A DNA stretch of 64,000 nt from Ailanthus altissimus (GCA_946807835.1 OX327704.1:7130001-7194000), one strand, 5' to 3'. Numbered from the stretch's first letter, positions 1 to 12,903 are shown. Numbers and translations: made by a program. The notes: generated from the sequence alone by a model not told the origin.

Positions 1-1077
1 TGATCCTATAATTGATTAGAATATTATTGGCTCTTGCAGCATATTATAACAATGAGGAAGCTAGTGTGCATGAAAGGCTAGTGAGAGTATGATAGTTTTC
101 TTGATGCTCTTTGGTGATGACATACTGGTTATTGGAAATGATGTCATTATGTTATAATCGGTCAAGAATAATATGTAAGAATTTCTCCATAAAGGATTTG
201 GGAGAGGCTTCCTTTATACTAGGTATAAAGCTTTATAGAGATAGAGGTATGAAGCTGATAGGACTCTCCCAAATCATTTCACATCAATAGCATCTAGAAA
301 AGGTACATTTTGTTAACTATCAGTTAGTTAACGTATCTTATAGACCTGGTGTTCATCTTTCGAGGAGAGTGTCACTTCAGATGGAAGATAAGTAAATAAA
401 GTGTCTAACACACCAGATACATCAGCTCTTCAGAGCTTGATGTATTCTATGATGTATTTAAGACTTGAGATCAGTTTAGCTATAAGAGTTACGAGCTAAG
501 TTCAGCCTGATTTAAGTACCTTCATTTAATGGTAATCAAACATATCCTGAGGTACCTTGAAGGTACAAAGGATAAGTTTTTAAAATGTGAAGAAAGTGAC
601 TTACAAGTGAAAAGATGCACAGAGTCAAACTTTTAGTTTGACTTAGATGATAAAGAGTCTACATCTAGGAATGTGCTCATTCTCATTGGTACTAAGAAAG
701 TTGAAATTGTACCAAACTGAAATTCACTACTAATTTATTATAGGTGCAGCGGAAGCGGCAGTGAGGATTCGTAGGTTTATTGCTGGTCTTAGAAGAATTC
801 TAAGACAGATGAATCTTATCCCATAGTTTGCAACAAAATAAAGCCATTGTACAAGCCAATGTGCCAAGAGGACACCAGTACTTTAATTATATTGAGAAGA
901 GTCTCAAATGACTAGAGAGATCTTGGCCCAGGAAGAAGTGATTATTTGTAGAAGTATTCTATAAATAATTTAGCGAACCCACTATCCAAAGGCCATGACT
1001 CTTAAAGTGTTTATGAAACACGTAGAGTCGATGTGTATAAGATACCATCAGTAATAACACTAGAGCAAGTGGGAGAT
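1..1077 (+). pseudogene. Ty1/copia pol remnant, RT tail and RNase H (element C0)
   Basis: This is the 3' part of a decayed copia polyprotein read on the plus strand; its 5' part lies outside the window. The RT catalytic box reads FGDDILVIGND (110-142), with the usual YVDD changed to FGDD. The conserved block KDLGEASFILGIKLYRD follows at about 192-242 in another frame, so there is a frameshift between them. RNase H-like sequence continues to about 1050, broken by several stops, and ends with the usual short copia C-terminus before the polypurine tract. In a live element this protein would copy the RNA genome and remove the RNA strand; this copy cannot make a functional product. The family is clear, the lineage within copia is not. 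Confidence 0.85.
1069..1077 (+). promoter_or_regulatory. Polypurine tract of C0
   Basis: A purine-rich run (gtgggagat) directly before the LTR start, matching the position and sequence of plus-strand priming sites in plant copia elements. The same tract is seen in reverse orientation in C1 (8680-8695) and C2 (31562-31575). Confidence 0.6.
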
Positions 1078-2592
1078 TATTAGGGTTGGTGCTTAAGTGC
1101 CATCCCTAAATGTACATATACTTGTGTATTTATACAAGTGAACATTCTCATTAAATCGCTAATACCAATTAATATGATACTATACAATGTAACGTTACAA
1201 CCATTGTACGATCTGAACGAGTTTAGATTAGATCTAAAGAAGTTTAGATAAGGACCTACAGTTAGCCACGCTGAGAAATATAAATATTAAATGTTAGCAC
1301 AACTAAGTGTTAACTGGTTATAATACTCAGCAGATCCAAGAGTTGGAGCTTTGCCTGTAATGAGACATAAATCTGCGAATATACTAGTAACTGCATAGTT
1401 ACAAGAGTTGCAATCAGGTGCTAGAAAATACTAGTTGCGCAAGTATGTTCTCGAATTATTGTCCCTGATCTATTTCTACTGATGCAGGTCTGTTGGTGGA
1501 TACCTTTATATATAGATCAGCATATGTCGTACCTATAGGGTATAGATGGTCGTTCATAGCCGACGTGAGCTTGGAGCTCATACTAACATATGAGTATCCA
1601 GTTATGACTGAATATAGGACAGACTTATGAGGGCCTCCGATAGACATCCTATGTAAGCTATCAACGGAGGGTCCTCTCGAGTTAAGTAGTATATGTGGTC
1701 CTTTGACCTGAGTGCCACGGTTGGCTTGTAAGTGATCCACCATACTTTAGTTTCACGCGTGTCACAGACCTTTCATAATGTGACCGCTGGGTGTCACTGG
1801 ATATAGTTTGATGCTATGGAGTCCAGTGTGTACAAATATAGGATCCGTCAGCTTGTATAAGGAGTTCGATATCCAGATGTTTCAAGACTGTATCTTAGAA
1901 AATTTTGTAGCCACAAGCATTAATCCCAACAAAGAGTTCTGTCAGGGTAGAACAAAATGGCAAAGGAGTTTGCACATATTGTTCAATGCGATATTAGTCT
2001 GGAGATAAGACATGGATGAGCACTAGGGGATTTGGCAGTGATAATCTATATCCCCGCACATCCAAGATATCATGACGGAAGGACCATACGTATGCGTTGT
2101 AACCTCAACTTGCGTGGTTTAACGCGCTGATTTGTATATTCGTGACGTGTGCGTGGGGCATTGCTCACGGACTCATGGAATAGTTCCATTTGACGAATCA
2201 GGCATGGACCTAGGGAGTCCCACAATATGTAGTGTACTCGTTGTGCATTGGGATAGCTTGTCGGATTAAAGTGCTTAATCCAGCAATATCCAACAACACC
2301 ATGGAAATGCATGCATATTTGTATTTAAGTGTTAAATATGAAAATTAATCAATAATTATTATTTACTAATTGTATAATGACACATGGCACATTGTAGACT
2401 CTCGGTTGAGTTTACCCAAGAATAGGATTTGGTAGGATCCACTAAGGGGTATACTTGGTAATTATTCATGAGGAGCAAAATGGTCATTTCACACTTTGAT
2501 TTTTTAATTGTTAAATAATCAAAATATCTCTTTGTTATATATTATAATATATTATTATATTATTTTATAATATATAATAATATTTTATTTTT

Positions 2593-2614
2593 GGGTGCCA
2601 AATAGTTGGCACCC
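2593..2614. other. Perfect 9-bp hairpin inside the C0 LTR
   Basis: GGGTGCCAA, a 4-base loop ATAG, then TTGGCACCC. It stands out as a GC-rich stem inside about 150 bp of nearly pure A/T. In the LTR it could be an RNA stem near the transcript end, but no function is shown. Confidence 0.6.
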
Positions 2615-2683
2615 ATTATGTAATATTTTATTAATTATTATTATATATTATATTATATTAATATTTTATTATTATATATATAT

Positions 2684-2686
<3 letters not shown>

Positions 2687-2718
<32 letters not shown>
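2687..2718. repeat. (GA)16 microsatellite
   Basis: An uninterrupted GA dinucleotide run of 32 bp within the C0 LTR, followed by a purine-rich stretch to about 2850. The open frames across it on both strands are products of the low complexity. Confidence 0.95.
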
Positions 2719-2720
<2 letters not shown>

Positions 2721-3282
2721 TGAATTAAGTGAAAGTGTTGTGTTTTTGGCGGAGAGAATGAGAAGAGAAATGAAAATGGAGAAAAAGAAAGAAAGAAGAA
2801 AATGGAACCGGGAAGAGATGAAGAAGAAAAAAAAAGGGAAAAATAAAATTGTTTCATTTTTTCCTATGGTTCTATTAGAAGCAATTGTGTATTGCTTCAA
2901 ATTCTCCATTTGTTATCCTTTTGTAGAAAAGGATGAAAACACACACTCGGTCATTTTGGGATTAAGAGTTAATCTCGTGCTGGATATAGGGTTGTTGTTC
3001 TAACTTATCAAGCCCACTGTGTTGGTGACTAGAACTACCTACGAGTTGGTCTTCATGCGGACTCCGAGGAAATACAGTTATAACGTTACACGTTGAGATG
3101 AGTTCTCTACCCTAATAATATATTATTGTGATTAATATATTTATTTATTGTGTTTATTGTGTCTTTTACGCTTATGTCGCGTTAAATATGTATGTGATAT
3201 GTATTTTAGGCAATAGACATAATAGTACATGCATACACCCATATGTACTAGATCCCCGGCAACATAAACACCATTCCCAACA

Positions 3283-3469
3283 GAAATTAATGTGTGGAGC
3301 ACTCTTATAAGAAAACTACAAGAGAAACTTCATGAAAGGAATACTATGAAAGGAACTCTATTAAAGGAGGAGAAAAGACTATAAAAGGAACATTATGATA
3401 GGAACTCTATTAAAGGAGGAGAAAAGACTATAAAAGGAACAGTATGATAGGAACTCTATGAGTTGAACT
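3283..3469. repeat. Left half of a degenerate 14-bp tandem array
   Basis: Imperfect units of about 14 bp built on ggaactctatgaga / gaacactataagag run from the end of the C0 LTR to the G1 insertion point. The same array resumes at 41423, so it was one locus before G1 inserted. A few longer internal copies (aaaggaggagaaaagactat) are themselves repeated at about 3364 and 3412. Confidence 0.85.
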
Positions 3470-4779
3470 TGATAGGGGTTAATTAAATTTAATATTTTCA
3501 TCTTGCAAACCATAATATTTTTTCGTTAAAATAAAGATTATTTGGCTGTTCATTGCTTTATTGTTATTTTGTAGGTTTGGAGTTAATAGAGCAAATAGGG
3601 ATGAAAATTCAAAGAAAACAAAACAAAAATATCAAAATTGCTACAGTAACGAGATACGTTGATTTTGCTACAATACTTTTACTATAGTGCCTATGCTGTA
3701 ACGCAAAAAATCAATGTTGCGACGTTCAAGTCAGTGTCTGCAGTGCCCTAACACCGTGGCTGCATGAACGATAACCATGTTAACAGTGTCGACGCAAAAA
3801 GAAAAAAAAAAGAGAAATCCTAATATGATTTATATTTTTTGTTTTATCCTAAATTGAAGATATAAACCTATAAATAAAAGACCAAAAAGCCTATTTCAAC
3901 AATCAATAAGAGAGAGAAAGAACAATTTTCAGAGGATAAAAAAATTAGAAGATTAAAGACAATAACAAATTAGTTTTATCTATTCAACTTTTTATCTTTA
4001 TAGTTTCATATGATTTTCATGATGTTACTTTTGATAAACTCTAGAACTCTTTATTTTACCATGAGCTAAGATTCTGTTTTAAAGTTACAACTTTGAACTT
4101 AATATGTGATTGAATTCAAGTTCTTCTCTTATTTTTATAAACTCAATAATAGAATTGTTCAATTATTCTATACTAAATACTTTTTAATTACTAATTAGAT
4201 TATTGTAAGAACCCTAATGAACTTGACAAAAGAATTTTTATGTTGGCCTTAAATAATTTGATATATAATCATAGGGTAACAATTATGAGTTTCATGTAGG
4301 ATAGATATATACCTACATGGCATAGATGGTATAAAGAGATTAGTTCTTAATGAATCTTATCCTCATCTAATTACCATAGACATATAGGTAATTGTTAGGG
4401 TAAGATATAGTCACTTGACCATAGACAGGGACTTGTGATGATATTAAGAATCTAGCCAAAATTCATATTGAGAGATTAACTCAAGAAAAGATTAATTGGT
4501 TTAATTAATATATTGAGAGATAGTTGTAATCCTAAGTTTTATCTATTATTGGTGCTTCTATCTTGTTATCTTTTAGTCTATTATATCTTGTTAATTTTCA
4601 GTTATTTAATTTAGATTACTATCTTTTTATTTTTCTTTCGACTGAATAAAAGTAAGGAGATATAATTTTAGTACTTAGCATAAATAATAACAACAATTTA
4701 TCATATGAATGATACTCTACTTATCTTATATTACTTGTTTATGATAGCGTGTACTTGCATTTAGCTAGAAATTGCACGT
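3470..4779 (+). repeat. 5' LTR of G1
   Basis: It begins TGATAGGGG and aligns through its length with the 3' LTR at 39176-41422, which is longer because of duplications. The last few bases, just before the primer site, look altered, so the end is known to about 5 bp. Confidence 0.8.
3869..3880 (+). promoter_or_regulatory. TATA box of the G1 5' LTR
   Basis: tataaataaaag precedes a run (accaaaaagcc) kept in both copies of the duplicated 3' LTR. TATA-like sequences sit at matching places in the other gypsy LTRs here: 7209 (S1), 16852 (S2), 18483 (LTR B), 23975 (LTR C), 28260 (D). Confidence 0.5.
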
Positions 4780-4780
4780 T

Positions 4781-4798
4781 TGTCACCATTAATGGGGA
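4781..4798 (+). promoter_or_regulatory. Degenerate tRNA primer-binding site of G1
   Basis: tgtcaccattaatgggga is a decayed form of the site TGGCGCCGTTGCCGGGGA used by Athila/Ogre-type plant gypsy elements (tRNA-Asp type, established knowledge), with six mismatches. It follows the LTR directly. Confidence 0.55.
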
Positions 4799-5073
4799 AT
4801 TAAGTTTATTGTTCTTGTTAATACTTATACTAATCTATCTTACTTTTGCTTCAGACTTTTTATTTGTTTTATTATATTTATTTTTATTTTATACTTTCTT
4901 TTATTTTTAATTTTTTTATTGTTTAGATTACCTTTCAAATCTATATTATAGCCTATCAATTTCAAATTCAGTAGAAAGCTATAAAATATATATCTTTGAG
5001 AGATTATTCAATTCCAGTGATTTATAGCATTCAATTCATTATATGTTGACTAACCATAAATACCATTTACTTT

Positions 5074-5574
5074 GAAATTCAGCCAGAAACAATCCAGATG
5101 TTGAGAGACTTGGTTCAATTTAATGGACTTCCAAGTGATGATCCAAATTAACGATCATAAATTATTTACAGATTTGTGATTTATTCAAATATAATAGAGT
5201 CTCATATGATACAGTACGGTTGCGCTTATTTTCTTTTTCATTTTGAGAAAGAGAAAAGTTGGTTAATGTCACTACCATCAGGATCTATTATAACATGGGA
5301 TGACTTAGCTTAGAAATTTATATCAAAATTCTTTTCACTAGCCAAAAAAGTAAAGATGAGGAATAACATCACTTCTTTTATGCGGTTTGACTTAGAAATA
5401 CTTTATAAAGCATGAAAATGAGATAAATATATGTTGAAAAGATGTCCACATCATAGGATTTCAAAAGTGAGTGCTCATACAAACTTTTATAATGTTTTGA
5501 CGAGGTGGTTAAGGACCATAATAGATACTGCAGCGAGTGGAGTGGTAATGAATAAGTCAATCAATGATGCATAT
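5074..5574 (+). pseudogene. G1 gag, first part
   Basis: Decayed capsid-domain coding sequence of an Athila-like gypsy element. Readable blocks, in order, are LRDLVQFNGLPSDDP, SLPSGSIITWDDLA (around 5266-5310) and KMRNNITSF, each typical of this gag domain and each also present in the G2 gag (for example SLPLGSI and NMRNDITSF). In-frame stops interrupt it. The reading stops at codons NDAY where copia C1 inserted, and resumes at 15172 with KLLEEIASN. Gag would form the virus-like particle; this copy is dead. Confidence 0.85.
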
Positions 5575-8500
5575 TGTTGAGTGTTGATTTATTTTGATTG
5601 GCCAAAACATTTAGCCAAATATTAAACTTAATCTATGAAATTTTGTTTCATTTTGCAAATATATACAAATAAACTTAATTTTATTTTAATTTCACTTAAT
5701 TTAAATTTACATTTAATTTAACCAATCATAGTTAATATTTAACCCTAGTTAGGTTAGTTTAACTTAACCCTTAAGTTAAATAAATATTTAAATAATCTAA
5801 TCCTAGTTAACTAACTGAACCATAGTTAAGTTAACCATTACTTAACTATTAAGTAACTTTAACTTTAGTTTAACCATATGGTTAACTTTTAACCTTAGTT
5901 AAGTTAAACTATTTATTTAACTATTAAATAAATAAATATTTATTTTAATTATTTAACAATTAAATAATTATTAAGTGAAATTACTTTTATGTTCTTACTA
6001 AGTTACAAAATTAATTTAAAATGGGTTCCACCATTTAGCTATATACTTTAATTAACTTAACCATAATAAATTGTTAGATTTTATTGTATTGAACTATGCA
6101 ATACGGTACGCTACTCAAGTGCACAAAGAGTACATTTCATATTGGGACTCCTTAGGTACAAGCCCGATTCGTCAAATTGAACTATTTCATAAGTATATGA
6201 TCAATGCCCTACGCACACGTCACAGATATTATAAATTAGCGCGTTAAACCATACATATTGAGGTTACTATATATTCGTATAATTCTTCTGTCATTATACC
6301 TTGGATGGGCGGGATATAGATCATCATTGCCAAATCCCATAAACTCATCCATGAACTTATCTCCAGATTCGTATCTTAACGAATAATATACGCAAACACT
6401 TTTATTATATTGTTCAACCCTGTGGAAAACTCTTTTTCTGAGTTCATTGCTTATGGCCATAGAACTTTATAAGATACAATCTCGGAGCATCGGGTATACA
6501 ACCCACCTATGTGAACTGGCGGATCCCATATCTAAGCACACTGAACTCCATGTGCATCAGACCATACCTAACGACACATAGTGGTTAAACCATGAAAGGT
6601 CTCTGATATACGTAGAACTAAAGTATGATAGATCACCCATAAGCCTACCGTGGTGCTCAAGTTGAAGGACCACAAATACTACTTAACTTAAAAGGATCTT
6701 TCTTTGACAGATTCATAGGATATCTATTGGGGTCCTCATAAGTGTGTTTAGTATCCAGTTTTGACTGAATACCTACATGTCTATACGGGCTTCCACTAAG
6801 TTCATAGTTGATAAGGGTATATTTGTCATATATTTTCTCATATTTTTATTTTAATATATTATTATTTTATGAGAATAGATAGCTATTTATATTCATTATT
6901 GTTAAACTACAAAGTTTTAAGAAAACGAATTTGTCACCCCAGCGCCATAAGGATTCTCAATCCAACGTTGAAACAGTGATCAAAATAAGAAAATCAGAAA
7001 AGACGACTTATTTAAGTCGCAGTCTGGCGCCCCAGTGCCATCTCTTTACTATGCTAGTGACAAGTCAGTGCTACAACGCCAACATCTCATCGCTCTAGCG
7101 GTGAGGGCTTTTACACGCATCACCCCAGCGACAACAACATAGAGCTCCCAGCAGTAGTGTGAGTCCTAATCCGACGAGAATTGAGATTTTCAAGCTCACA
7201 TCAAACCTTATAAAAGGCCACTCATCCCCAGCCTTTAGAAAACCACCAGAAAGCAATCCAAGAACACCAAGAATACAGAACACAAGTCTTAGAGAGCAAT
7301 AGGAGTTTAATTAAAGCAACCATAGAAAGAGATTTAAGGCATTCTTCGGCATCAAGAGTTTCTTAGGCAACGCAATTAAGAGTAATTCGACGTCTATATT
7401 GGTTTGCTATTGATTGTATCATGATTTCTTATTATTTTTACTATTATTCTCTTGTAGCCATAAAGTAATTTTCTTTCTAGAGTTAATACTTAAACTCAAT
7501 ATGTGTGCTTAATTGGCTTATCTTTTTAATATTTAATAAACTTAGTTCTTTGTTATTCAAATTACTTGTTCTTAATGCTTCAATATATCTGGCCAATATA
7601 TGGTGAATGAATTGGTAATATTTTTATAAACTCGGAAGAGGAATCATTGTATTCAGACCTAAGTAATTTGATGCACGATTGTAGAGTAACATTCAATGTT
7701 GCATATGCAAGTTTCAATTTAGGATAGAAATATACCTAATTGGCATGTATGATCAATAAGACTTAATCTTAATGAATCTTTGTTTATTACAAGTACCATA
7801 GAATATAAGTATTTGGTAAATTAAGATATAATTGCTTGACCTTGGAAGAAATTTGTGAATATATTAGTGTCTTGATCAATAACAAAAACTAAGGGAATTA
7901 AATATTAAAGGGTTAATCATTAGAAAGCGTATTGAGTGATAGTATTGACTTTAGGTTTTCTCTATATTGCTATCACCTAATTCTCTTTGTATTGTCTTAT
8001 TACTTTTATATTTTCTACATTCATTCTTAGATTTTATTTTTTTTTCTAAATAATTATTAGAGAGACATAATTTTAGTAATTGGTTAGAAAGTAGAAATTA
8101 TCCATGTGGGTTCGACATCTGACTTATTAAGTCCCTTTATTACTTGCATACGATAGTGTATACTTGCACTCAATTATAAGATATAAAAATATCGCATCAA
8201 TGGTCAGCTAAGAATAATCATCTATATAATACAGATATAGACATACACTAGTCTAATAATAGTGATTCACTGATAGACTCGCATTGGTGAATATAGATCA
8301 GGAAAACTATGTTTGAGAACATACTTACATAATGATATTTTCTAACACCTATTGCAACTCTTTGCAACTATGTCTTTACAATTAGACTTTTAGGTTTTTG
8401 TCCTATTATAGACAAGGTTCTAACTCTTTAGAACTCATTGACTCTTATAACCTGCTAACTCTTAGCATTTATAACTCTCAGCATTGCTAAGGTTTAGCCT

Positions 8501-8679
8501 TGGTCTAAAACCTTTAAACCAGATCTGTACTTCTTCAGATCATATAATATCTATAGAGTTACAAGCCTTAGTACCATTTAATAAAGGTTATTAGAAATTT
8601 AATAAAATATTCATTGTATAAATATTACAAAATAATTATTCATACAAATAAGGATGACACGTAAGCACAAACTCTAACA
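5575..8679 (-). repeat. 3' LTR of C1 (left copy, carrying S1)
   Basis: It aligns with the right LTR (12918-15166). Two differences stand out. About 410 bp present at 12940-13355 are missing after about 5595. Solo LTR S1 is inserted at 6809-8199. The segment around 5700-5950 is made of short ttaacttaa-like repeats shared with the right LTR. Confidence 0.85.
6809..8199 (+). mobile_element. Solo gypsy LTR S1
   Basis: A 1391-bp LTR from TGATAAGGG to CGCATCA with no internal region, flanked by atagt (6804-6808) and atggt (8200-8204), a 5-bp duplication with one transition. It is the same family as S2 and D. A TATA-like tataaaag lies at 7209. Upstream are GC-rich cgccccagcgcc-type repeats. The minus-strand open frame at 7095-7283 is chance. 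Solo LTRs arise by recombination between the two LTRs of one element. Confidence 0.9.
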
Positions 8680-8695
8680 AACTCCCATTTGCTCT
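8680..8695 (-). promoter_or_regulatory. Polypurine tract of C1
   Basis: On the minus strand this reads GAGCAAATGGGAGTT and abuts the 3' LTR, as expected for plus-strand priming. Confidence 0.6.
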
Positions 8696-9700
8696 AGTAC
8701 CATTCATATTGGTATCTAATACCTATAGACTCCACGTGTTTCTCAAACACTTTTAGAGTTAAGGCCTTAGTAAGTAGATCTACTACATTATTTATAGAAT
8801 TTACTCTACAAATAATTATATCTCTCATAGCCAAGATTTTTTCTAATTATGTGGTATTTCCACTCCACATTTTTAGATCTCTCGTATGCTCTTGGCTTTT
8901 TTGCTTATGCAATGGCTCCATTATGATCACAAAATAATGGGATATGATCTTTTGAACTTGGAACTATTCCAAACTCAACGACAAACTTACGTATCTCCAT
9001 CGTTTCTTTCGCTGCTTCAGAGGCAACCATGTATTCTGTCTCAATGGTAGAATCAATTGTGGATCCCTGATTGGTGTTTTTTTTAACTCACTATAGCATC
9101 ATTGAGAATGAACACATACCCAAAAATAGACTTTCTATCATCTAGCTCAGACTAAAAATCTGAATCTGTGTATCCTCTCACCTACAAGTCGCTATCTCCA
9201 TAAATAAGAAACTTATCCTTTATACCCTTAAGGTATTTAAGGACATGTTTGACTGCCATCTAATCGTAACTAGTGCAAAGCTTTCCTCATAATCGATCCT
9301 AGATCGCTGAGTATAACCTTTAGTAACCAGTCGAGCTTTAAAGGTTTCAACCTTCCCATTGGGCCTACGCTTCCATTTGTAAATTCATTTATAACTGATA
9401 GAAACTATTCCTTCGGGTAGCTAAACCAAGTCCTAGACTTGGTTATGATGAATAGAGTCAATTTTGAATTTCATGGCATCTTGCTATTTTTTCGAGTCGA
9501 TATCCAACATCGCCTCCCTATAGGTTAAATGATCATTTTCTTCAATTAAGAAAACTCTAAGCACCCTTACAGGTATCTGACCATACCTGGTAGATGGCTG
9601 AGACATCATTTCTGACCTACATGAAGGGTATGTTGAAGGAATTCTGCTTTATTGAGCCCGAGTTTTCATCAGTGGTCCATCTTAGTTCTGATTAACTTTA
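8696..9700 (-). pseudogene. C1 RNase H and residual RT
   Basis: Minus-strand copia RNase H, recognisable next to the better-preserved C2 copy (31576-31971), runs from the polypurine tract to about 9100. RT-derived sequence follows. Near 9265 the sequence jumps from the RT C-terminal block to the RT N-terminal block. C2 has about 760 bp between the same points (about 32145 to 32890), including the YMDD catalytic box, so the RT active site is deleted here. Several stops are present. No functional enzyme is possible. Confidence 0.75.
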
Positions 9701-10350
9701 TCAAGTTCAATCTTTTGATAATCCCCACGATCTATGTGAAACTGTTTCTTAAAGAAAGTGCCATTGCGAGCAACGAACATATTTTATTATTTAAGAACAT
9801 AGAATTGGTATCCTATTGAATTCTTGGGGTACCTAATGAATCGATACTTGTACCATTTGGATGCAAGTTTATCCTGTTGTGCAACAGTTACATAAGTAAG
9901 ACAGCCCTAAATCTTAAAATATTTAAGACTCAGTTTCCATCTAGTCAATATCTGATATAGAGTGGAGAGAATAGATTTAAATGGAACGTTGTTCAATATG
10001 TGAGCAGCAGTTTCTAGGTCATAACCCCATTAATATTCAAAAATATCGGTAAAGCTCATCATCGATCGGACTATATCCAATAAAGTTTGTTTCCTTCATT
10101 CTAAGACACTATTATGTTACAGAGTATTTAGAGGACTATATTGAGTGAGAATCTTATTCTCTTTTAAATAATTCAAAACTTCACTGCTCAAGTACTCACT
10201 ATCTCGATCTAATTGAAGGCACATAATGTATATGCTGGTTTGTTTCACTACTTCAAGTCGAAACTCTTAGAACTTTTCAAAGGTTTCAAACTTGTGTTTC
10301 AAAAGAAACACATACCCATATCATGATAAATCATCGATAAAGAGTACAAA
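9701..10350 (-). pseudogene. C1 integrase region
   Basis: The minus strand reads as copia integrase. The core block TTFIDDLSRYGYVFLLKHK (around 10300-10350) carries a catalytic aspartate context, and the C-terminal part with the WGCPxYI/GYP-type blocks lies further left, about 9770-10000. Stops and frameshifts break it. C2 lacks the corresponding core. The enzyme would insert the cDNA into the genome; this copy is dead. Confidence 0.75.
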
Positions 10351-10353
10351 GTA

Positions 10354-10749
10354 TCAAAATTCACCAATTGCAGTATGATGCATTGGATCGTATACATCCC
10401 TATGTATCAGTTCTAATAAATATAAGGCACAGTGTCTAACACTAATAAATGCAGATTTGGTCAACTTTTCTTCAATATATGATTCATAAATTGGATAAGG
10501 CTGTATGGTCAAATCAGGTATCTGACCATCTTTAACTAGACGGGTAAGGCGTTTCACACCTATGTGACCTAATCTCGTATGCCATAATTTTATTTCATTT
10601 AAAGATTCTAAACTACTACTAGCACTAAATTGAACATTCATGACATTTCTAGTTGTAATTAATATATAATGTCCATTCACTAACTGACACTTAACTAATA
10701 AAACATCATGCATATTATATAAACATAAGAAATAATTTCGAATATACAT
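10354..10749 (-). pseudogene. C1 gag-pre-integrase domain
   Basis: A 131-codon open stretch with the pre-integrase signature IKLWHTRLGHIGVKRL followed by the lead-in to the integrase core (HRDVYDPMHHTAIGEF). It is an open segment of the polyprotein rather than a separate gene, bounded by stops on both sides. The HTRLGH histidine-containing block belongs to the zinc-binding N-terminal part of copia integrases. Confidence 0.85.
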
Positions 10750-11089
10750 ATGATACTCTTCATTGTCGATTACAGGAAGGGATATTATTTATCTGATAAT
10801 ACTAGAAATATTATAAAAATTATACAATACAACTATTTTATTACAAAGGAGAAGTAAATCTAAATGTCCAACAGCTTCAACCTGCAGAAAATTGCCATTT
10901 CTAAATCAAAACTTTACATTTCATGGCTAAAGTATTCTAACTTCCCTTAGACCCTGTAATATATTAAATTATGAGAAGGATATTCTATATCTAATACCAA
11001 ACCTGTACTAGCATCAAATGAAAAAGAAATGTCTATGATATGAAAGCAAATACCTGAGGGAGTTTTCTTCAAGCTAGTAAGATATCTTG

Positions 11090-11140
11090 AGCAGTTGCGT
11101 TTTCAGTGCTTATTCTCGCTACAAAAAGAAACATGCTCTT
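11090..11140 (-). pseudogene. C1 gag zinc knuckle, broken
   Basis: The minus strand reads FCSENKH, stop, KRNC, a CCHC nucleic-acid-binding knuckle in which the usual Trp after His is a stop codon. It lies between gag and the pre-integrase region, as in other copia elements. Confidence 0.6.
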
Positions 11141-11195
11141 GAGGTTTGGATATTGGTCGCCTCTGAGCACCCATTTGGGGTGTCTGCCTTATCCT

Positions 11196-11895
11196 CTATT
11201 TGTTCTTCCCTTTGGACTTCACCGAAGCCCTCGGGGTAGAAGATGAAACACCTTGAATGAAGAGGGCTGAGCCCCTTTTGTGCATGTTCTCATCTACTGT
11301 CTTCAACATATTATAGAGATCAATATAGGTAGGGGTTAATCCTTGCATATTGAAGTTTATGATGAACTGTGTAAATGACCCTGTAAGTGACTGGAGAATC
11401 AAATTGTTCCTTAAATTATTGTTCAATGAAATGTTCATAGTCTCAAGCCTCTCGATATATCTAATAATTTTGAGGACATGAGAATTGACTAGACTGCCAT
11501 CAGAAAGTCTAGCCTAAAAAAGTGCTTTGGCGACACAATATATTTTAACTTGAGGTCTGTCACCAAAAAGCTCATCAGGTAGAGTATGATACTGCTAGCA
11601 TTATCCATATAGAGATGCTCTCTTTGCAGCTAATTAGACATAGAGGCAATGATGTAAGATTTAAATATTAAATTATCATCCAATCATATGTCATCCTTTC
11701 CTCTAGTGTGGCATCATCATAAACACCGCTAGGCATCTTCTGATCAATAATATATCCAAGTTTTTTAGAATTCAGAATAATTTTGAGATTTATCAGCCAA
11801 TCAGAATAGTTTTCAACACCCTTGAGTTGGTTAGTATTAGGAATGTGCATCAAAGGGTTGTTCGAAGCTATATTAATCTTCACAAGACAATACAA
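11196..11895 (-). pseudogene. C1 gag
   Basis: Two open stretches (11668-11895 and 11196-11438) separated by damaged sequence encode a copia gag. The N-terminal part reads NQLKGVENYSDWLINLKIIL, the usual start of the capsid-like domain in plant copia gag. The later part has NNLRNNLILQSL and QGLTPTYIDLYNMLKTVDE, matched in C2. It is preceded on the minus strand by a non-coding leader back to the primer site at 12904. Inactive because of stops and frameshifts. Confidence 0.8.
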
Positions 11896-12903
11896 AATAG
11901 AAGATGTTAGCGAATTTTAAATTAATTAAATTACTAATATAACATTTTAAATCATGGGTATAATCATTATACAATTTTTAATTTAAAAATTACCATCTCA
12001 CTGCTTTACATAATCCCTTTAATCTCTCTAACAGGATAATGATAGTTTAATAATTTTTGAACTATACAGTAAGAAGTGGAACCCATTGGCATATTACTCC
12101 GGCCTCACACTAAAGCAATATTGGCCTTTGTAAACCCAACATGTAGACAACTCTTATCAATTGCATCTCATGCAACTCTTACCATTGATCCTAAATACAC
12201 TTTATCCTCATGCTAAAGTAATATTGCATAACATGTTCCCATATATTTGACTCATCTCATATTTTACCGACATAGTCTAAATCACACTGACCAAACCCCT
12301 CACGCTAAAGTAATATTGGGAAAGACTATAGTGACCTGTCGAATACCATATTGACAAGACGAATCATTTAAAATAATAACTTATAATATAATAAAATTCA
12401 ATCTGATTGAGAGAGATTTTCAATACAGGCTCTTATCACATGAGAAGGTTATTCTCAATCAATTATTTAATTCTGTGCAAATATAACTAAACCCACCAGT
12501 AAGGCTCCCATTGTGGTTACTATTACAAAAATCAATAATAATAACTCTAATTTATAATGCAGACTAATAACTCCTATTACTATATCTAATATACCTCCTA
12601 CATGAAAAAATTATTTTTTTAGTGTTAACGCAGTAGCCCTGGAAGCCTCAATGTTACGGTATTGGCTTACTAGTGTTGCAGCGCTAGAAGTAATGCCTCT
12701 AGCTCCACAGCGCCATGCATCCAATACCTCAACGTTCATCTTGAACATGCAACATTGGACATGAGCACTGTGACATTCCAAGGGCAATGTTTACCAATTT
12801 GTCACTTTCAACACTTGAAATGCACCACCACAGCCTTGGACATTGTCCTATAACATAGTCAATATTTAACCAGCACTAAAAATACTAAAAACAACATGAA
12901 ATT

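Larger units (their letters stand above)
1078..3282 (+). repeat. 3' LTR of copia element C0 (about 2.2 kb)
   Basis: The LTR starts right after the polypurine tract with TATTAGGG, where related elements have TGTTGGGG, so the canonical TG has become TA. It ends ...CCCAACA at 3282, where the 14-bp array begins. Short blocks such as the one around 1765-1800 (gacctttcataatgtgaccg) recur in reverse orientation in the LTRs of C1 and C2, so all three belong to one long-LTR copia group. Open frames inside it (for example 1456-1743 on the minus strand) are short, unrelated to proteins and treated as chance. The matching 5' LTR lies off the left edge. Confidence 0.75.

Noticed and set aside
1456..2312. 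Several open frames of 66-95 codons
   Set aside because: All are inside the C0 LTR, overlap on both strands, and lack protein-like composition or conservation in related LTRs.
2658..3003. Open frames on both strands around the GA run
   Set aside because: Made by the GA microsatellite and the purine-rich stretch next to it.
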